Of a DNA stretch of 64,000 bases, positions 16,668 through 25,837 are shown piece by piece. Source of the DNA: an uncultured Gemmiger sp. (GTDB lineage Bacteria; Bacillota; Clostridia; Oscillospirales; Ruminococcaceae). Positions within the stretch are counted from its first letter, which is position 1. Every line of letters starts with the position of its first letter. The notes below the pieces were generated by a model. That model did not search any database and was not told the DNA's origin. It saw only the letters and a program-made list of their open reading frames with translations. Position numbers and translations under genes: made by a program. Where the stretch lies: contig CAKSUQ010000010.1 in NCBI GenBank assembly GCA_934502625.1, positions 14,327 through 78,326 of the forward strand, read 5' to 3'.

Positions 16668-17642
16668 TTAGATAGAGATTGCCTTAGCGATTTCAATCAT
16701 GTCGCGGTCGATGGTCTTATGCATGGACAGCGCCACGTTGACATCATAGTCGACGATCTTATCGCCGGAGACAGCAACGACGCGGTTATAGATGCCCTTG
16801 TCCAGCAGGTCGATGGCGTGGTAGCCCATCAGGGAGGCATTCACGCGGTCGCGCACCGTGGGAGAGCCGCCGCGCTGGATGTGACCCAGAACGGTCGCAC
16901 GGGAGTCAACGCCGGTAGCAGCCTGAATCTGGTTTGCCAGTTCCTGCGCGCCGACGACGCCCTCAGAGACGATGATGATGAAGTGCTTCTTGCCGGTGAC
17001 CTGCGTCTGGCGCATACGCTCCAGAATGTCGCGCTCGAAATCGAACGGGATCTCCGGCAGCAGAACAGCCACAGCGCCGGTCGCAATGCCGACATTCAGG
17101 GCGATGTAGCCCGCGTGGTGACCCATGACCTCGACGACCGAGCAGCGGTCGTGGCTCTGGGTGGTATCGCGCAGCTTATCGATGGCCTCGACAGCGGTGT
17201 TCATGGCCGTGTCGTAGCCGATGGTGTATTCACTGCAGGCGATGTCGTTGTCGATGGTTCCGGGCAGGCCGATGCAGGGAATGCCCTGATTGGCCAGTGC
17301 GCGGGCACCCATGAAGGAACCGTCGCCGCCGATGACGACCAGCGCGTCGATGCCCAGCTCCTTGCAGCGAGCCAGACCCTTCGCCTGACCTTCCTTCGTC
17401 TTGAACTCCAAGCAGCGCGCGGTATACAGGATCGTACCGCCGCGGTGGATGATCTCCGACACGCTGCGGACGTTCATTTCGTAAACTTCGCCGTTGATCA
17501 GGCCGTTGTAACCACGCTGGATGCCCATCATGCGGTAGCCTTTGCTGATACCTGCACGGACGATAGCACGCACAGCGGCGTTCATGCCAGGTGCGTCACC
17601 GCCGCTGGTGAGAACACCGATCGTTTTGATTTCCTTAGCCAT
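16668..17642 (-). CDS. pfkA: ATP-dependent 6-phosphofructokinase
   Basis: 324 residues, normal for bacterial PFK. It phosphorylates fructose 6-phosphate, the committed step of glycolysis. The motifs are TSGGDAPGMNA at 12-22, the ATP-binding GGDGS at 105-109, the catalytic PGTIDND at 127-133, MGHHAGYIAL and LGHIQRGGSPT. The aspartate context after GGDG fits ATP rather than pyrophosphate use. AGGAGGGG precedes the ATG. It follows dnaE on the same strand but has its own promoter. Confidence 0.96.
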   Translation of the reverse strand: MAKEIKTIGVLTSGGDAPGMNAAVRAIVRAGISKGYRMMGIQRGYNGLINGEVYEMNVRSVSEIIHRGGTILYTARCLEFKTKEGQAKGLARCKELGIDALVVIGGDGSFMGARALANQGIPCIGLPGTIDNDIACSEYTIGYDTAMNTAVEAIDKLRDTTQSHDRCSVVEVMGHHAGYIALNVGIATGAVAVLLPEIPFDFERDILERMRQTQVTGKKHFIIIVSEGVVGAQELANQIQAATGVDSRATVLGHIQRGGSPTVRDRVNASLMGYHAIDLLDKGIYNRVVAVSGDKIVDYDVNVALSMHKTIDRDMIEIAKAISI

Positions 17643-17809
17643 AAAGCGAGCCCCTCCTATTTCGGGAACTATGGACCCGCCTGAACCATTACGATTTATT
17701 CAGGCGTAGTCATCACGTTACAATAATTTTTTAACAATCTCGTGACCATCCACATTATACCACATTTCATTGCTTCTAATTATGGATAAATCGCGCAAAA
17801 CGCATGGAT
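17643..17809 (-). promoter_or_regulatory. pfkA promoter and leader
   Basis: Minus strand TATAAT (17754-17759) is preceded by TG at -15/-14, an extended -10 element that makes up for a weak -35. The leader of about 100 nt contains an inverted repeat GCCTGAA...TTCAGGC (about 17680-17706) of unknown role. Confidence 0.6.
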
Positions 17810-20800
17810 TTATTTTGCATTATCCTCAGCATCTTGAACTTTTACGCTGCCTTTGCCCAAAATGCGTTCCAGCTCCGCGCGCAAAAGTGGATCGTCCCGC
17901 ACTGCCATGTGCCGTGCCAGCACTGCGCGGCCGGTATCCAGAAAGCGGAAGTACACCCGCACGGTGCCCCCGTCAAAAATGTTGCACAGCAAGTTTTCCA
18001 CCTTGTGCATCTGCGGGCAGTCGCGGGCTGGCACGGTCAGGAAGTACCCGGCTGTCCCTCCCCCGCTCGTCTCGCGCTTGACACGGTCGACGCGGTTGCG
18101 GCCAAAGTTTTTCGTCGGATCATAGGTCTCGATGGACTGCACGCCCTCGACGATGAGGCGGGCGGCCTCGTCCTCCTTGACCGAGACGCGGCCGTTGGCA
18201 ACGACAACGGCATTTTCCTGCAGGGCGGCGCGGCACTCGGCCAGCACGCGCGGGAAAACGAGCAGTTCCATACTGCCAGTCAGATCTTCTACAGTGGTAA
18301 AAGCCATCAGCGTATTCGATTTCGTCGTCATGACTTTATTTTTCACGATCGTGCAGACTAGGGTGACGGTTTGGTTATCGAACCGTTTGGCGTCCTCCCC
18401 CAGCAGCTGCGCGATGGAGCAGGTCGACACCTGCGCAATCTGGGCGCGGTAAGCGTCCAGCGGATGCCCGGATAGGTAAAGGCCGGACACCTCCTTCTCC
18501 ATTTTCAGCAGGTCGGAGGCAGAATATTCGGGCAGGTTGGGTACTTTGTAATCGTTGGCGGGCTTTTCGCCGCTGTCGCCGCCCATCATGCCGAATAAGT
18601 CCATCTGGCCTTCAAGGTTCTGCCGCGCGTCGTTCTCAACACTTTTCAGGATGCCCTCGACACTCTCCAACATGCCGTGGCGGGTCGGTTCCAGCGCGTC
18701 GAACGCACCGGCCTTGACGAGGTTTTCCAGTGCACGGCGGTTTAGCCCCGTGCCGTGCAGACGCTTGCAGAAATCGTAGAGGCTGCGGTAAGGGCGCTCG
18801 GTGCGCTCCTTGATGACGGCCTCGATCAAGTCGCGGCCAACGCTCTTGACGGCGTTCAGGCCAAAGCGGATGAGATTGCCGTCCGCCGTGAAACCGCCGC
18901 GGGAGATATTGATGTCCGGCTGCTGCACCTTGATGCCAAGGCGCTGGCACTCGGTCGTGTACTCGATAACCTTCGAGGTGTTATCCAGCACGCTCGTCAG
19001 CAGCGCCGCCATAAACTCGTGCGGATAGTGGCATTTCAGATACGCCGTCTGAAACGCGACGTAGGCATAGCAGGCCGCGTGGGATTTGTTGAAGGCATAC
19101 GACGCGAAACTGATCATATCGTCGTAGATTTCATTGGCAACATTTTCCGGCACGCCGTTGGCGACGCAGCCCGCGCATTCCTTGCCCGGCTCCTTGCAGC
19201 CATGGACAAAGTGCTCGCGCTCGGCCTCCATGACCTTGAGCTTTTTCTTGCTCATGGCGCGGCGGACGTTATCAGCCTGACCGAAGCTGAAGCCTGCCAG
19301 CTCGCGGCAGATCTGCATGACCTGTTCCTGATAGATGACGACGCCGTTCGTGACATCGACGATGTGCGCCATCTGCGGCGTCTTGTAGGTTACTTTGGAC
19401 GGGTCTTTGCGGTTGCGCAGATAGGTCGGAATCGAGTCCATGGGGCCGGGACGATAGAGCGAGATCAGCGCGATAATATCTTCGAGGTTTTTTGGCCGCA
19501 TGCTGACAAGCACCTGCGTCATGCCGGCAGATTCAAGCTGGAAGATACCCTCTGTCTCGCCTTTCGCCAGCATGGCGTAGGTTTCGGGGTCGTCGTAGTC
19601 AAGGTTCGCGATGCGGAAATCCGGATTCTTGTGGCGCACGGCCACCTCGGTGTCGTGGATGACCGTCAGCGTGCGCAGGCCGAGGAAGTCCATTTTCAGC
19701 AAGCCCAGCCGCTCGATCTCCACCATGTTGAACTGGGTGACGGGCAGGCCGTCGTTTGTCGAAAGCGGCACGTACTCGGTGGCAGGGTCACGGGTAATGA
19801 CAACGCCCGCCGCGTGGGTGGACGCATGTCGCGGCATGCCCTCGACCTTCAGCGAGGTATCGATCAGTTCGTGCACCTGACTGTCGCCGTCGTAGAGTGT
19901 TTTCAGGTCAGGGCTGACCTCCAGCGCTTTCTTCAGCGTCATTTTCAGGTCGGTCGGGATGAGCTTTGCCACCCGGTCGACATCCTGATAGCTCATGCCC
20001 ATGACGCGGCCAACGTCGCGCACGGCAGCGCGGGCGGCCATCGTACCGAAGGTCACGATCTGTGCCACATGGTCACGGCCATACTTTTCGTTGACGTAGT
20101 CGATGACCTCCTGACGGCGCTCGTAACAGAAATCGACGTCGAAGTCGGGCATTGATACGCGCTCCGGGTTCAGGAAGCGTTCAAAAATCAGGTTATAGCG
20201 GATGGGGTCGATGTCGGTGATGCCGACACAGTATGCCGCCAGACTGCCCGCGCCGGAGCCGCGTCCGGGGCCGACGGGAATATCGTGGCTCTTGGCGTAG
20301 TTGATAAAATCGTAGACGATGAGGTAGTAGTTTGTATAGCCCATCGTCTTGACGACGTTGATCTCATAGGTCAAGCGCTCGCGCAGGGCGTCCGTGACCT
20401 TGCCGAGGTAGCGGCGTTCAAGGCCGTTCCAGCAGAGCTTTTCGAAATATTCCTGATTTTCCATGCCGTCGGGCGCTTTGAAGTACGGCAGCTTCGTCTC
20501 GCCAAAGGTGAACTCGAAATTGCACTGCTCGGCGATTTTGTTCGTGTTCTCGCAGGCTTCGGGCACCATCGAGAAGAGGTCGTACATCTCGTCGGTGGAT
20601 TTCAGGTAAAATTCGTCGGTCTGGAACTCCATGCGGTCGACGTCGTTGATGGTCTTGCCGGTCTGGATGCACAGCAGAATGCTCTGCATCTTGGCGTCGT
20701 CTTTCGTGATATAGTGGGCATCGTTCGTAGCGACCATCGGGATGCCTGTCTCTCGCGCAAGGCGGATAAGCTGCGGCAGGACGACCTGATCTTCCTCCAA

Positions 20801-21349
20801 GCCGTGATCCTGCAGTTCGATATAATAATTGCCCTCGCCGAACAGATCGCGATACCAGAGCGCCGTCTGTTTGGCACGGTCGTAGTCCCCCGCCAGAATC
20901 GCGCGGGGGATCTCGCCCGCCAAGCAGGCTGACAGGCAGATCAGCCCCTCGTGGTACTGCTCCAGCAAGTCCTTATCGACGCGCGGCTTCGAGTAAAAAC
21001 CCTCGGTAAAGCCTGCGGACACCATCTTGATGAGGTTTTTGTAGCCTGCCTCGTTCTTGCAGAGCAGGATCAGGTGGTTGTTGCCGTCGATGCGGTTGAC
21101 CTTATCAAACCGCGTGCGGGTCGCCACATAGACCTCACAGCCGATGATAGGCTTAATGCCCGCAGCCTTCGCAGCGTCAAAAAATGCCACACAGCCGTAC
21201 ATGACGCCATGGTCGGTGATAGCGCATGCCGTCTGCCCCATCGCTTTGAGATGTTCAAACATCCGGTCGATACGGCAGGCACCGTCCAGCAGACTGTACT
21301 CGGTATGCACATGCAGGTGGGTAAATTGTCTTTGGGTGTTCTCAGACAT
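17810..21349 (-). CDS. dnaE: DNA polymerase III alpha subunit, DnaE type
   Basis: About 1,179 residues from the ATG at 21349 (MSENTQRQFTHLHVHTEYSLLDG). AAGGAAA lies upstream; the open frame extends 11 codons more into whiA. The N-terminal PHP domain has the HLHVHTEYSLLDG and ITDHGVMYG motifs. The palm carries the DIDPIR and MPDFDVDFCYERR acidic residues. The OB-fold region near the C-terminus precedes a short tail. The order PHP-pol-OB without an internal exonuclease identifies DnaE, not PolC. It overlaps whiA by 8 bases. Confidence 0.96.
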   Translation of the reverse strand: MSENTQRQFTHLHVHTEYSLLDGACRIDRMFEHLKAMGQTACAITDHGVMYGCVAFFDAAKAAGIKPIIGCEVYVATRTRFDKVNRIDGNNHLILLCKNEAGYKNLIKMVSAGFTEGFYSKPRVDKDLLEQYHEGLICLSACLAGEIPRAILAGDYDRAKQTALWYRDLFGEGNYYIELQDHGLEEDQVVLPQLIRLARETGIPMVATNDAHYITKDDAKMQSILLCIQTGKTINDVDRMEFQTDEFYLKSTDEMYDLFSMVPEACENTNKIAEQCNFEFTFGETKLPYFKAPDGMENQEYFEKLCWNGLERRYLGKVTDALRERLTYEINVVKTMGYTNYYLIVYDFINYAKSHDIPVGPGRGSGAGSLAAYCVGITDIDPIRYNLIFERFLNPERVSMPDFDVDFCYERRQEVIDYVNEKYGRDHVAQIVTFGTMAARAAVRDVGRVMGMSYQDVDRVAKLIPTDLKMTLKKALEVSPDLKTLYDGDSQVHELIDTSLKVEGMPRHASTHAAGVVITRDPATEYVPLSTNDGLPVTQFNMVEIERLGLLKMDFLGLRTLTVIHDTEVAVRHKNPDFRIANLDYDDPETYAMLAKGETEGIFQLESAGMTQVLVSMRPKNLEDIIALISLYRPGPMDSIPTYLRNRKDPSKVTYKTPQMAHIVDVTNGVVIYQEQVMQICRELAGFSFGQADNVRRAMSKKKLKVMEAEREHFVHGCKEPGKECAGCVANGVPENVANEIYDDMISFASYAFNKSHAACYAYVAFQTAYLKCHYPHEFMAALLTSVLDNTSKVIEYTTECQRLGIKVQQPDINISRGGFTADGNLIRFGLNAVKSVGRDLIEAVIKERTERPYRSLYDFCKRLHGTGLNRRALENLVKAGAFDALEPTRHGMLESVEGILKSVENDARQNLEGQMDLFGMMGGDSGEKPANDYKVPNLPEYSASDLLKMEKEVSGLYLSGHPLDAYRAQIAQVSTCSIAQLLGEDAKRFDNQTVTLVCTIVKNKVMTTKSNTLMAFTTVEDLTGSMELLVFPRVLAECRAALQENAVVVANGRVSVKEDEAARLIVEGVQSIETYDPTKNFGRNRVDRVKRETSGGGTAGYFLTVPARDCPQMHKVENLLCNIFDGGTVRVYFRFLDTGRAVLARHMAVRDDPLLRAELERILGKGSVKVQDAEDNAK

Positions 21350-22274
21350 TCGCGGTTTCCTTTTCGTTGGCTGCTGCGTCAAGGCGGGCGGCGGCCTCCT
21401 GAATCTTCTTCATGCGGTGGGACAGCCCCGCCTTGCTGACGGGCGGGTCGAACTTCTGCGCCAGCTTTGCCAGCGGCAGGTCGGGGTACTGCATCCGCAG
21501 CTTTGCGGTCTGGCGCAGGTTTTCGGGCAGGGTGTTCATTGCCCCCGCCGCCTGCAATTTTTCAATGGCAAGCTGCACCTGCACGGCGGCCTGCACACTT
21601 TTGCCAAGGTTGGCCGTCTCGCAGTTGGAAAGGCGGTTCGTCTTGTTGCGCATCTCATTGTACATGCGCTGATCCATAATGCGCATCGCCGCGCCGCCCG
21701 CGCCCATAAAGGTCAGCAGGTCTTCGATATGGTCAGCGGCTTTGATATAGATGGTGTTCGCGCCCTTGCGCAGCGCGCGATGCGGGTGGAAGTTGTGCTC
21801 TGCCAGCATTGCCTCCAGCTGCTGCGAGAGGTAATGCCGTGTGGAGAGAAATTCCAGATTGTAGCTCTTTTCGGGGTCTGTCATCGTGCCGCAGCACAAA
21901 AATGCCGTGGCTATGAACGCCTGCATACAGTTCTGGCATTTGAAATTTTCCGGTCGGATGCGAAGAGTCGGCTCCTTGCCGGTGTGGCCGAATAACGCCA
22001 GCATTTTGGCGACTTCGTCCGGCTCCTTCACACTGAATTCATAGACAAAGCCGGTGGGGCGCTCCTTGCTGATAACTGTCCCCTGCACGCTGCAGCGGCG
22101 GTAAAGCTTCTGAGCAAAATGGGCGACGCCCTCGTTTTCGGTCTGCAAAACCACGCCGCGGTCGTCAAAGTATTTGCCAAAACAGGCCACCGCGTAGGCG
22201 GCGGCCATGTTGCAGCAGGGTTTGGCGATCTTGCGGCGCAGGATCTCGTTTTTCACTTCTTGAGAAAAGCTCAA
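21342..22274 (-). CDS. whiA: DNA-binding protein WhiA
   Basis: 310 residues with the WhiA layout: an N-terminal homing-endonuclease-like domain (SFSQEVKNEILRR, AYAVACFGKYFDDRG) and a C-terminal helix-turn-helix (MQYPDLPLAKLAQKFDPPVSKAGLSHRMKKI split over about 255-290). WhiA influences cell division and chromosome segregation in Gram-positive bacteria. It follows rapZ by 18 bases and overlaps dnaE. The yvcK gene usually found between rapZ and whiA is absent. Confidence 0.95.
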   Translation of the reverse strand: MSFSQEVKNEILRRKIAKPCCNMAAAYAVACFGKYFDDRGVVLQTENEGVAHFAQKLYRRCSVQGTVISKERPTGFVYEFSVKEPDEVAKMLALFGHTGKEPTLRIRPENFKCQNCMQAFIATAFLCCGTMTDPEKSYNLEFLSTRHYLSQQLEAMLAEHNFHPHRALRKGANTIYIKAADHIEDLLTFMGAGGAAMRIMDQRMYNEMRNKTNRLSNCETANLGKSVQAAVQVQLAIEKLQAAGAMNTLPENLRQTAKLRMQYPDLPLAKLAQKFDPPVSKAGLSHRMKKIQEAAARLDAAANEKETANV

Positions 22275-22292
22275 GGCGGTGGTCTCCTTTTA

Positions 22293-23156
22293 TTATAGGC
22301 TTCGGTTCACGTCGCGGTGTTGCACGCGGGGGGCGTAACCGAGCTTCTGGCAGAACTCCCCGATCTTGCGGGCGAACGTGATGGAGCGGTGCTTGCCGCC
22401 CGTGCAGCCCACCGCGATCATCAGCTGGCTTTTGCCCTCCTTAATATAGAGCGGCAGGGCGTATTCCAGCATGCTTTCATAGCGGCGCAGCAATTCCTGC
22501 GATTCCTCCGAGGCCATGACATAGTCGACGACCTCCTGATCGAGGCCGGTCTTATGCTTGAGCTCTGGCACGTAGAACGGGTTCGGCAGGCAGCGCACGT
22601 CCAGCACTAGGTCTGCCTCCTGCGGCAAGCCGTACTTGAAGCCGAAGGATACGACCATCAGCTCCATAGGGCTTTCGCCCTTGTCCAAAAACAGGTTGCA
22701 CACCCGTTCGCGATTCTGCGCCGCCGAAAGAAGCGACGTGTCAATGACATATTTTGCTTTATCGCGCAGCGGCTGCAGCAGGCGGCGTTCCCGCGCGATG
22801 GCCTCGGTGATGGGCACTTTTTCGGAGGCTGCCAGCGGGTGCTGGCGGCGCGTCTCCTTATAGCGTCGCTGGATGACGGCGTCGTTCGCGTCAAGGAACA
22901 GAATGTCGTAGTCGATTTTCTTGTCGTCAAGGTCGGCCAGTGCCTCGTTCAGCTGCTCAATGCTGCGCACGCCGCGCACGTCCATGACAACAGCTACGCG
23001 ATTCAGCTGGTTTTCGCCCTGCAAGGCAAAGTCCACGATACGCGGCAGCAGCGCCACGGGGATATTGTCGATGCAGAAAAAGCCAATGTCCTCCAGCGCA
23101 TTGACGGCCATCGATTTGCCCGCGCCGGAAAGCCCGGTCACAATCAGAAAATTCAT
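22293..23156 (-). CDS. rapZ: RapZ/YvcJ nucleotide-binding adaptor protein
   Basis: 287 residues from the ATG at 23156 (MNFLIVTGLSGAGKS); a GTG three codons earlier is also possible, with GGTGGGG nearby. The Walker A GLSGAGKS is at 8-15, and the C-terminal domain carries the conserved GCTGGKHRS. In Bacillus YvcJ hydrolyses GTP and affects competence; in enterics RapZ controls GlmS through small RNAs. It sits between murB and whiA in the usual Clostridia order, consistent with a role in cell-wall precursor control. Confidence 0.95.
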   Translation of the reverse strand: MNFLIVTGLSGAGKSMAVNALEDIGFFCIDNIPVALLPRIVDFALQGENQLNRVAVVMDVRGVRSIEQLNEALADLDDKKIDYDILFLDANDAVIQRRYKETRRQHPLAASEKVPITEAIARERRLLQPLRDKAKYVIDTSLLSAAQNRERVCNLFLDKGESPMELMVVSFGFKYGLPQEADLVLDVRCLPNPFYVPELKHKTGLDQEVVDYVMASEESQELLRRYESMLEYALPLYIKEGKSQLMIAVGCTGGKHRSITFARKIGEFCQKLGYAPRVQHRDVNRSL

Positions 23157-23172
23157 CTTCCCCACCGCTCTC

Positions 23173-24099
23173 TCATTTTACCACACGAATTTCGCGTTCC
23201 AGCACAAATCCGGTTTTTTGCCGGACAATTTCCTTCACCTGCTCGGTCAGCGCCACCACGTCGGCGCAGGTCGCACCGCCACGGTTGATGACAAAGCCGC
23301 AGTGCTTCTCACTGATCTGCGCCCCGCCGACTGTGAAGCCGCGCAGGCCGCACTCCTCAATCAGCTTGCCCGCAAACGCCCCCACCGGCCGCTTAAAGGT
23401 GCTGCCGGCGCTCGGCCATTCCAAGGGCTGCTTGTCCCGCCGCTTGCCGAGAAGCTCCTGCATCCGGGCAAGCACCTGTGCTCCGTCGCCCCGGTGCAGC
23501 AGCACCGTCGCCGACAGGATGCACCAATCGGGATTTTTTTCAAAAATGCTGGTGCGGTAGCCCATGTCCAGCTCTGCCGCAGGCAGTGTGCGCAGCTCCA
23601 GATCGCTGTCCAAGAAGGTCACGCTCTCGATGACGTCCTTCAGTTCACCGCCGTAAGCGCCCGCATTCATATAGACCGCGCCGCCCACCGTACCGGGGAT
23701 GCCGCAGGCAAATTCCAGCCCGGTCAGCCCCAGCTGCTGCGCCTGACTGCACAGGCGTCCAAGGGTCTGCCCCGCACCCGCCGTAATGCGCACAACGTCG
23801 GCGTCCACCTCGGTGTGCGCCATCTCGGACAAAGCGCGCATATCGATGACCGCACCGTCAAAGCCTGCATCGTCAAACAGCGTATTGGAGCCGTTGCCCA
23901 GCAGGTAGACCCGCACGCCGTTTTCGCGGCAGAGCCGCTGGGTGCTGCGCAGCGCTTCTATATCGCGCGGCGCGCACCAAAAGGCCGCCGGGCCACCGAT
24001 CTTAAACGTCGTGTGCGCCGCCAGCGGTTCATTCTGCACAAACGGCAGCGCCTGCGCCGTCAGGGCGGCGCGCAGTGCCGCGGCCTTTTCTTCCTGCAT
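23173..24099 (-). CDS. murB: UDP-N-acetylenolpyruvoylglucosamine reductase
   Basis: 308 residues, type II MurB length. It reduces enolpyruvyl-UDP-GlcNAc to UDP-MurNAc with NADPH and FAD. The FAD-binding stretch includes HTTFKIGGPAAFW and LLGNGSNTLF; GIPGTVGGAVYMNAGAYGGE is the active-site region, and AGSTFKRPVGAFAGKLIEE carries a catalytic serine-type context. GGAGGCTCCC precedes the ATG. Linked to rapZ and whiA downstream. Confidence 0.97.
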   Translation of the reverse strand: MQEEKAAALRAALTAQALPFVQNEPLAAHTTFKIGGPAAFWCAPRDIEALRSTQRLCRENGVRVYLLGNGSNTLFDDAGFDGAVIDMRALSEMAHTEVDADVVRITAGAGQTLGRLCSQAQQLGLTGLEFACGIPGTVGGAVYMNAGAYGGELKDVIESVTFLDSDLELRTLPAAELDMGYRTSIFEKNPDWCILSATVLLHRGDGAQVLARMQELLGKRRDKQPLEWPSAGSTFKRPVGAFAGKLIEECGLRGFTVGGAQISEKHCGFVINRGGATCADVVALTEQVKEIVRQKTGFVLEREIRVVK

Positions 24100-24116
24100 G
24101 GGAGCCTCCGTAAAAA

Positions 24117-25073
24117 TCAGATAGAATTTTCCAGCGCAGCCGCACCGATAACGCCCGCGTCGTTATGCAGCGTGCATGCGCAGATCTTCGGGAACATGCC
24201 GGTCGTGATGTTCTTCGTCTCGTTTTCAGCATATGCGCGGACGGGTGCCAGCAGCACCTCACCCTGATTGGACACACCGCCGCCGATGCAGATGACCTCC
24301 GGCTCAAACGTGTTGATGACGTTGGCGATGCCGACGCCGACGTACTCGATCCAGCTGTCGATGACCTGCTTCGCGGTCTCGTCGCCCTTGGCGGCGGCGT
24401 CGAAGGCCAGCTTCGCGTTGACATGGTCGATGTCCTGCGTCATTTTCCACATGATTGTGTTCTTGTTGGCCTGCATGGCGGCCTTCGTCTCGCGGGTCAG
24501 CGCGCTGGCGGATGCGTAGCGCTCCCAGCAGCCCTTGCGGCCGCATGTACACTGGATGCCGTCCTTGACGATGACGTTATGCCCCATCTCACCGGCGGCG
24601 AAGTTGAAGCCGCGCAGGATCTTGCCGCCGAGGATGATGCCGCTGCCGATGCCGGTGCCCAAGGTGATGACGACAGCGTCGTTATAGCCCTTTGCGCCGC
24701 CCGCAATGTACTCGCCGTAGGCGGCGGCGTTGGCGTCGTTCTCGACATAGACTTTGCAGCCGAGCACACCTTCCAGATCGGGACCAAGGTTCCAGTCATA
24801 GTAGCCGAAATTCGTGTTGAAGCCGACGAAGCCGGTCTTGAAGTTCACGCTGCCGGGGGTGCCGATGCCGACGTACTTGATGTCCGCAAAGTCGATCTTG
24901 TTGTCGCTGGCGACAGTGCGGCAGAGATCCGCCATAGCCTTTTCCAGATCCTCGGCCGGGCGCGGCAGGCGGGTCGCCCAGGTCAGCTTGCCGATGATCT
25001 TGTAGTTTTCGTCGACAATACCGGCGGTCATCGTGGTGCCGCCCAGATCGATACCAATGGTGTACTTGCTCAT
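24117..25073 (-). CDS. ROK-family glucokinase
   Basis: 318 residues. Phosphate loop DLGGTTMTAG begins at residue 9, catalytic Asp113 is in ENDANAAAYG, and the ROK signature with GEMGHNVIV includes His164. The zinc-binding cysteines are in CTCGRKGCWE (175, 177 and 182). ROK kinases of this form phosphorylate glucose or closely related hexoses. It overlaps the upstream PHP gene by 4 bases (ATGA). With hprK upstream and pfkA downstream it fits a sugar-catabolism context. Confidence 0.9.
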   Translation of the reverse strand: MSKYTIGIDLGGTTMTAGIVDENYKIIGKLTWATRLPRPAEDLEKAMADLCRTVASDNKIDFADIKYVGIGTPGSVNFKTGFVGFNTNFGYYDWNLGPDLEGVLGCKVYVENDANAAAYGEYIAGGAKGYNDAVVITLGTGIGSGIILGGKILRGFNFAAGEMGHNVIVKDGIQCTCGRKGCWERYASASALTRETKAAMQANKNTIMWKMTQDIDHVNAKLAFDAAAKGDETAKQVIDSWIEYVGVGIANVINTFEPEVICIGGGVSNQGEVLLAPVRAYAENETKNITTGMFPKICACTLHNDAGVIGAAALENSI

Positions 25074-25819
25074 AACAGAATTCCTCCTACTTCTTTTGTA
25101 CAGGGTTTATTGTGCAATTGTAATTCATTGACGAGATTTTCGCGCGTGGCGTTGACGATGAGTTCCTGCGGGAACTGCATTTCCTCCAGCATCGTGTAGA
25201 GGGCCGTCAGACCGTACTGCAGCTGATAGGTGCTGTGGGCGTCGCTGTCCACCGAGATATGACAGCCGTTCTGCAAGCAGGCCGCCAGCAAAGCGCGCAT
25301 ATTGGGGATACCGTCCTTGCGAACATTGAATGAGTTGCCGTTCAGCTCCACGACCTTGTGATTTTTCGCAAAGGCCTTCGTGACAAGCTCATAGTCATAG
25401 CGGTAGTTTTCCTGCTCCGAGTGGCCGACGATGTCGACATAGGGGTTTTCGGCCACGGCCAGCCAGAGGTGGTTTGCCTCCTTGCGGGTCAACACCCCCG
25501 GCACACAGGAGCTGTGGATAGATGCCACGACCCAGTCCTGCGCCTTGAGTTGGCTTTCGGACAAATCCAGCCCACCCTTTGTGTCCATGACGTTGACCTC
25601 CGCGCCGTACAGCATGACAACGCCGTTCAGCACGCGAGGCATAGCGTTCCAGTTGGCAAAGTGCCACGCGTGGGGCGCGTCGGGCATGGCGGGCGCATGG
25701 TCGGTCACGGCCAGTGCGCAGTAGCCGATCTCCTTTGCGGCGGCAGCCATCTCGGTGAAGGTGTTGTAGGCGTGGGTGGCGCACAAGGTATGGGTGTGCA
25801 GGTCTGCGATCATTTGCAT
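25070..25819 (-). CDS. PHP-domain phosphatase/hydrolase (YcdX-like)
   Basis: 249 residues of a compact PHP domain. Metal ligands are seen in ADLHTHTL (residues 5-12), LAVTDHAPAMP, VDIVGHSEQ and ISVDSDAHS. These enzymes are trinuclear-metal phosphoesterases; the substrate is not defined. The gene follows hprK by 18 bases and overlaps the glucokinase by 4. The same hprK-PHP-murB order is common in Clostridia. Histidinol phosphatase activity is possible but no histidine genes are close. Confidence 0.85.
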   Translation of the reverse strand: MQMIADLHTHTLCATHAYNTFTEMAAAAKEIGYCALAVTDHAPAMPDAPHAWHFANWNAMPRVLNGVVMLYGAEVNVMDTKGGLDLSESQLKAQDWVVASIHSSCVPGVLTRKEANHLWLAVAENPYVDIVGHSEQENYRYDYELVTKAFAKNHKVVELNGNSFNVRKDGIPNMRALLAACLQNGCHISVDSDAHSTYQLQYGLTALYTMLEEMQFPQELIVNATRENLVNELQLHNKPCTKEVGGILL

Positions 25820-25837
25820 GGAAGAGAAAACCTTCTT

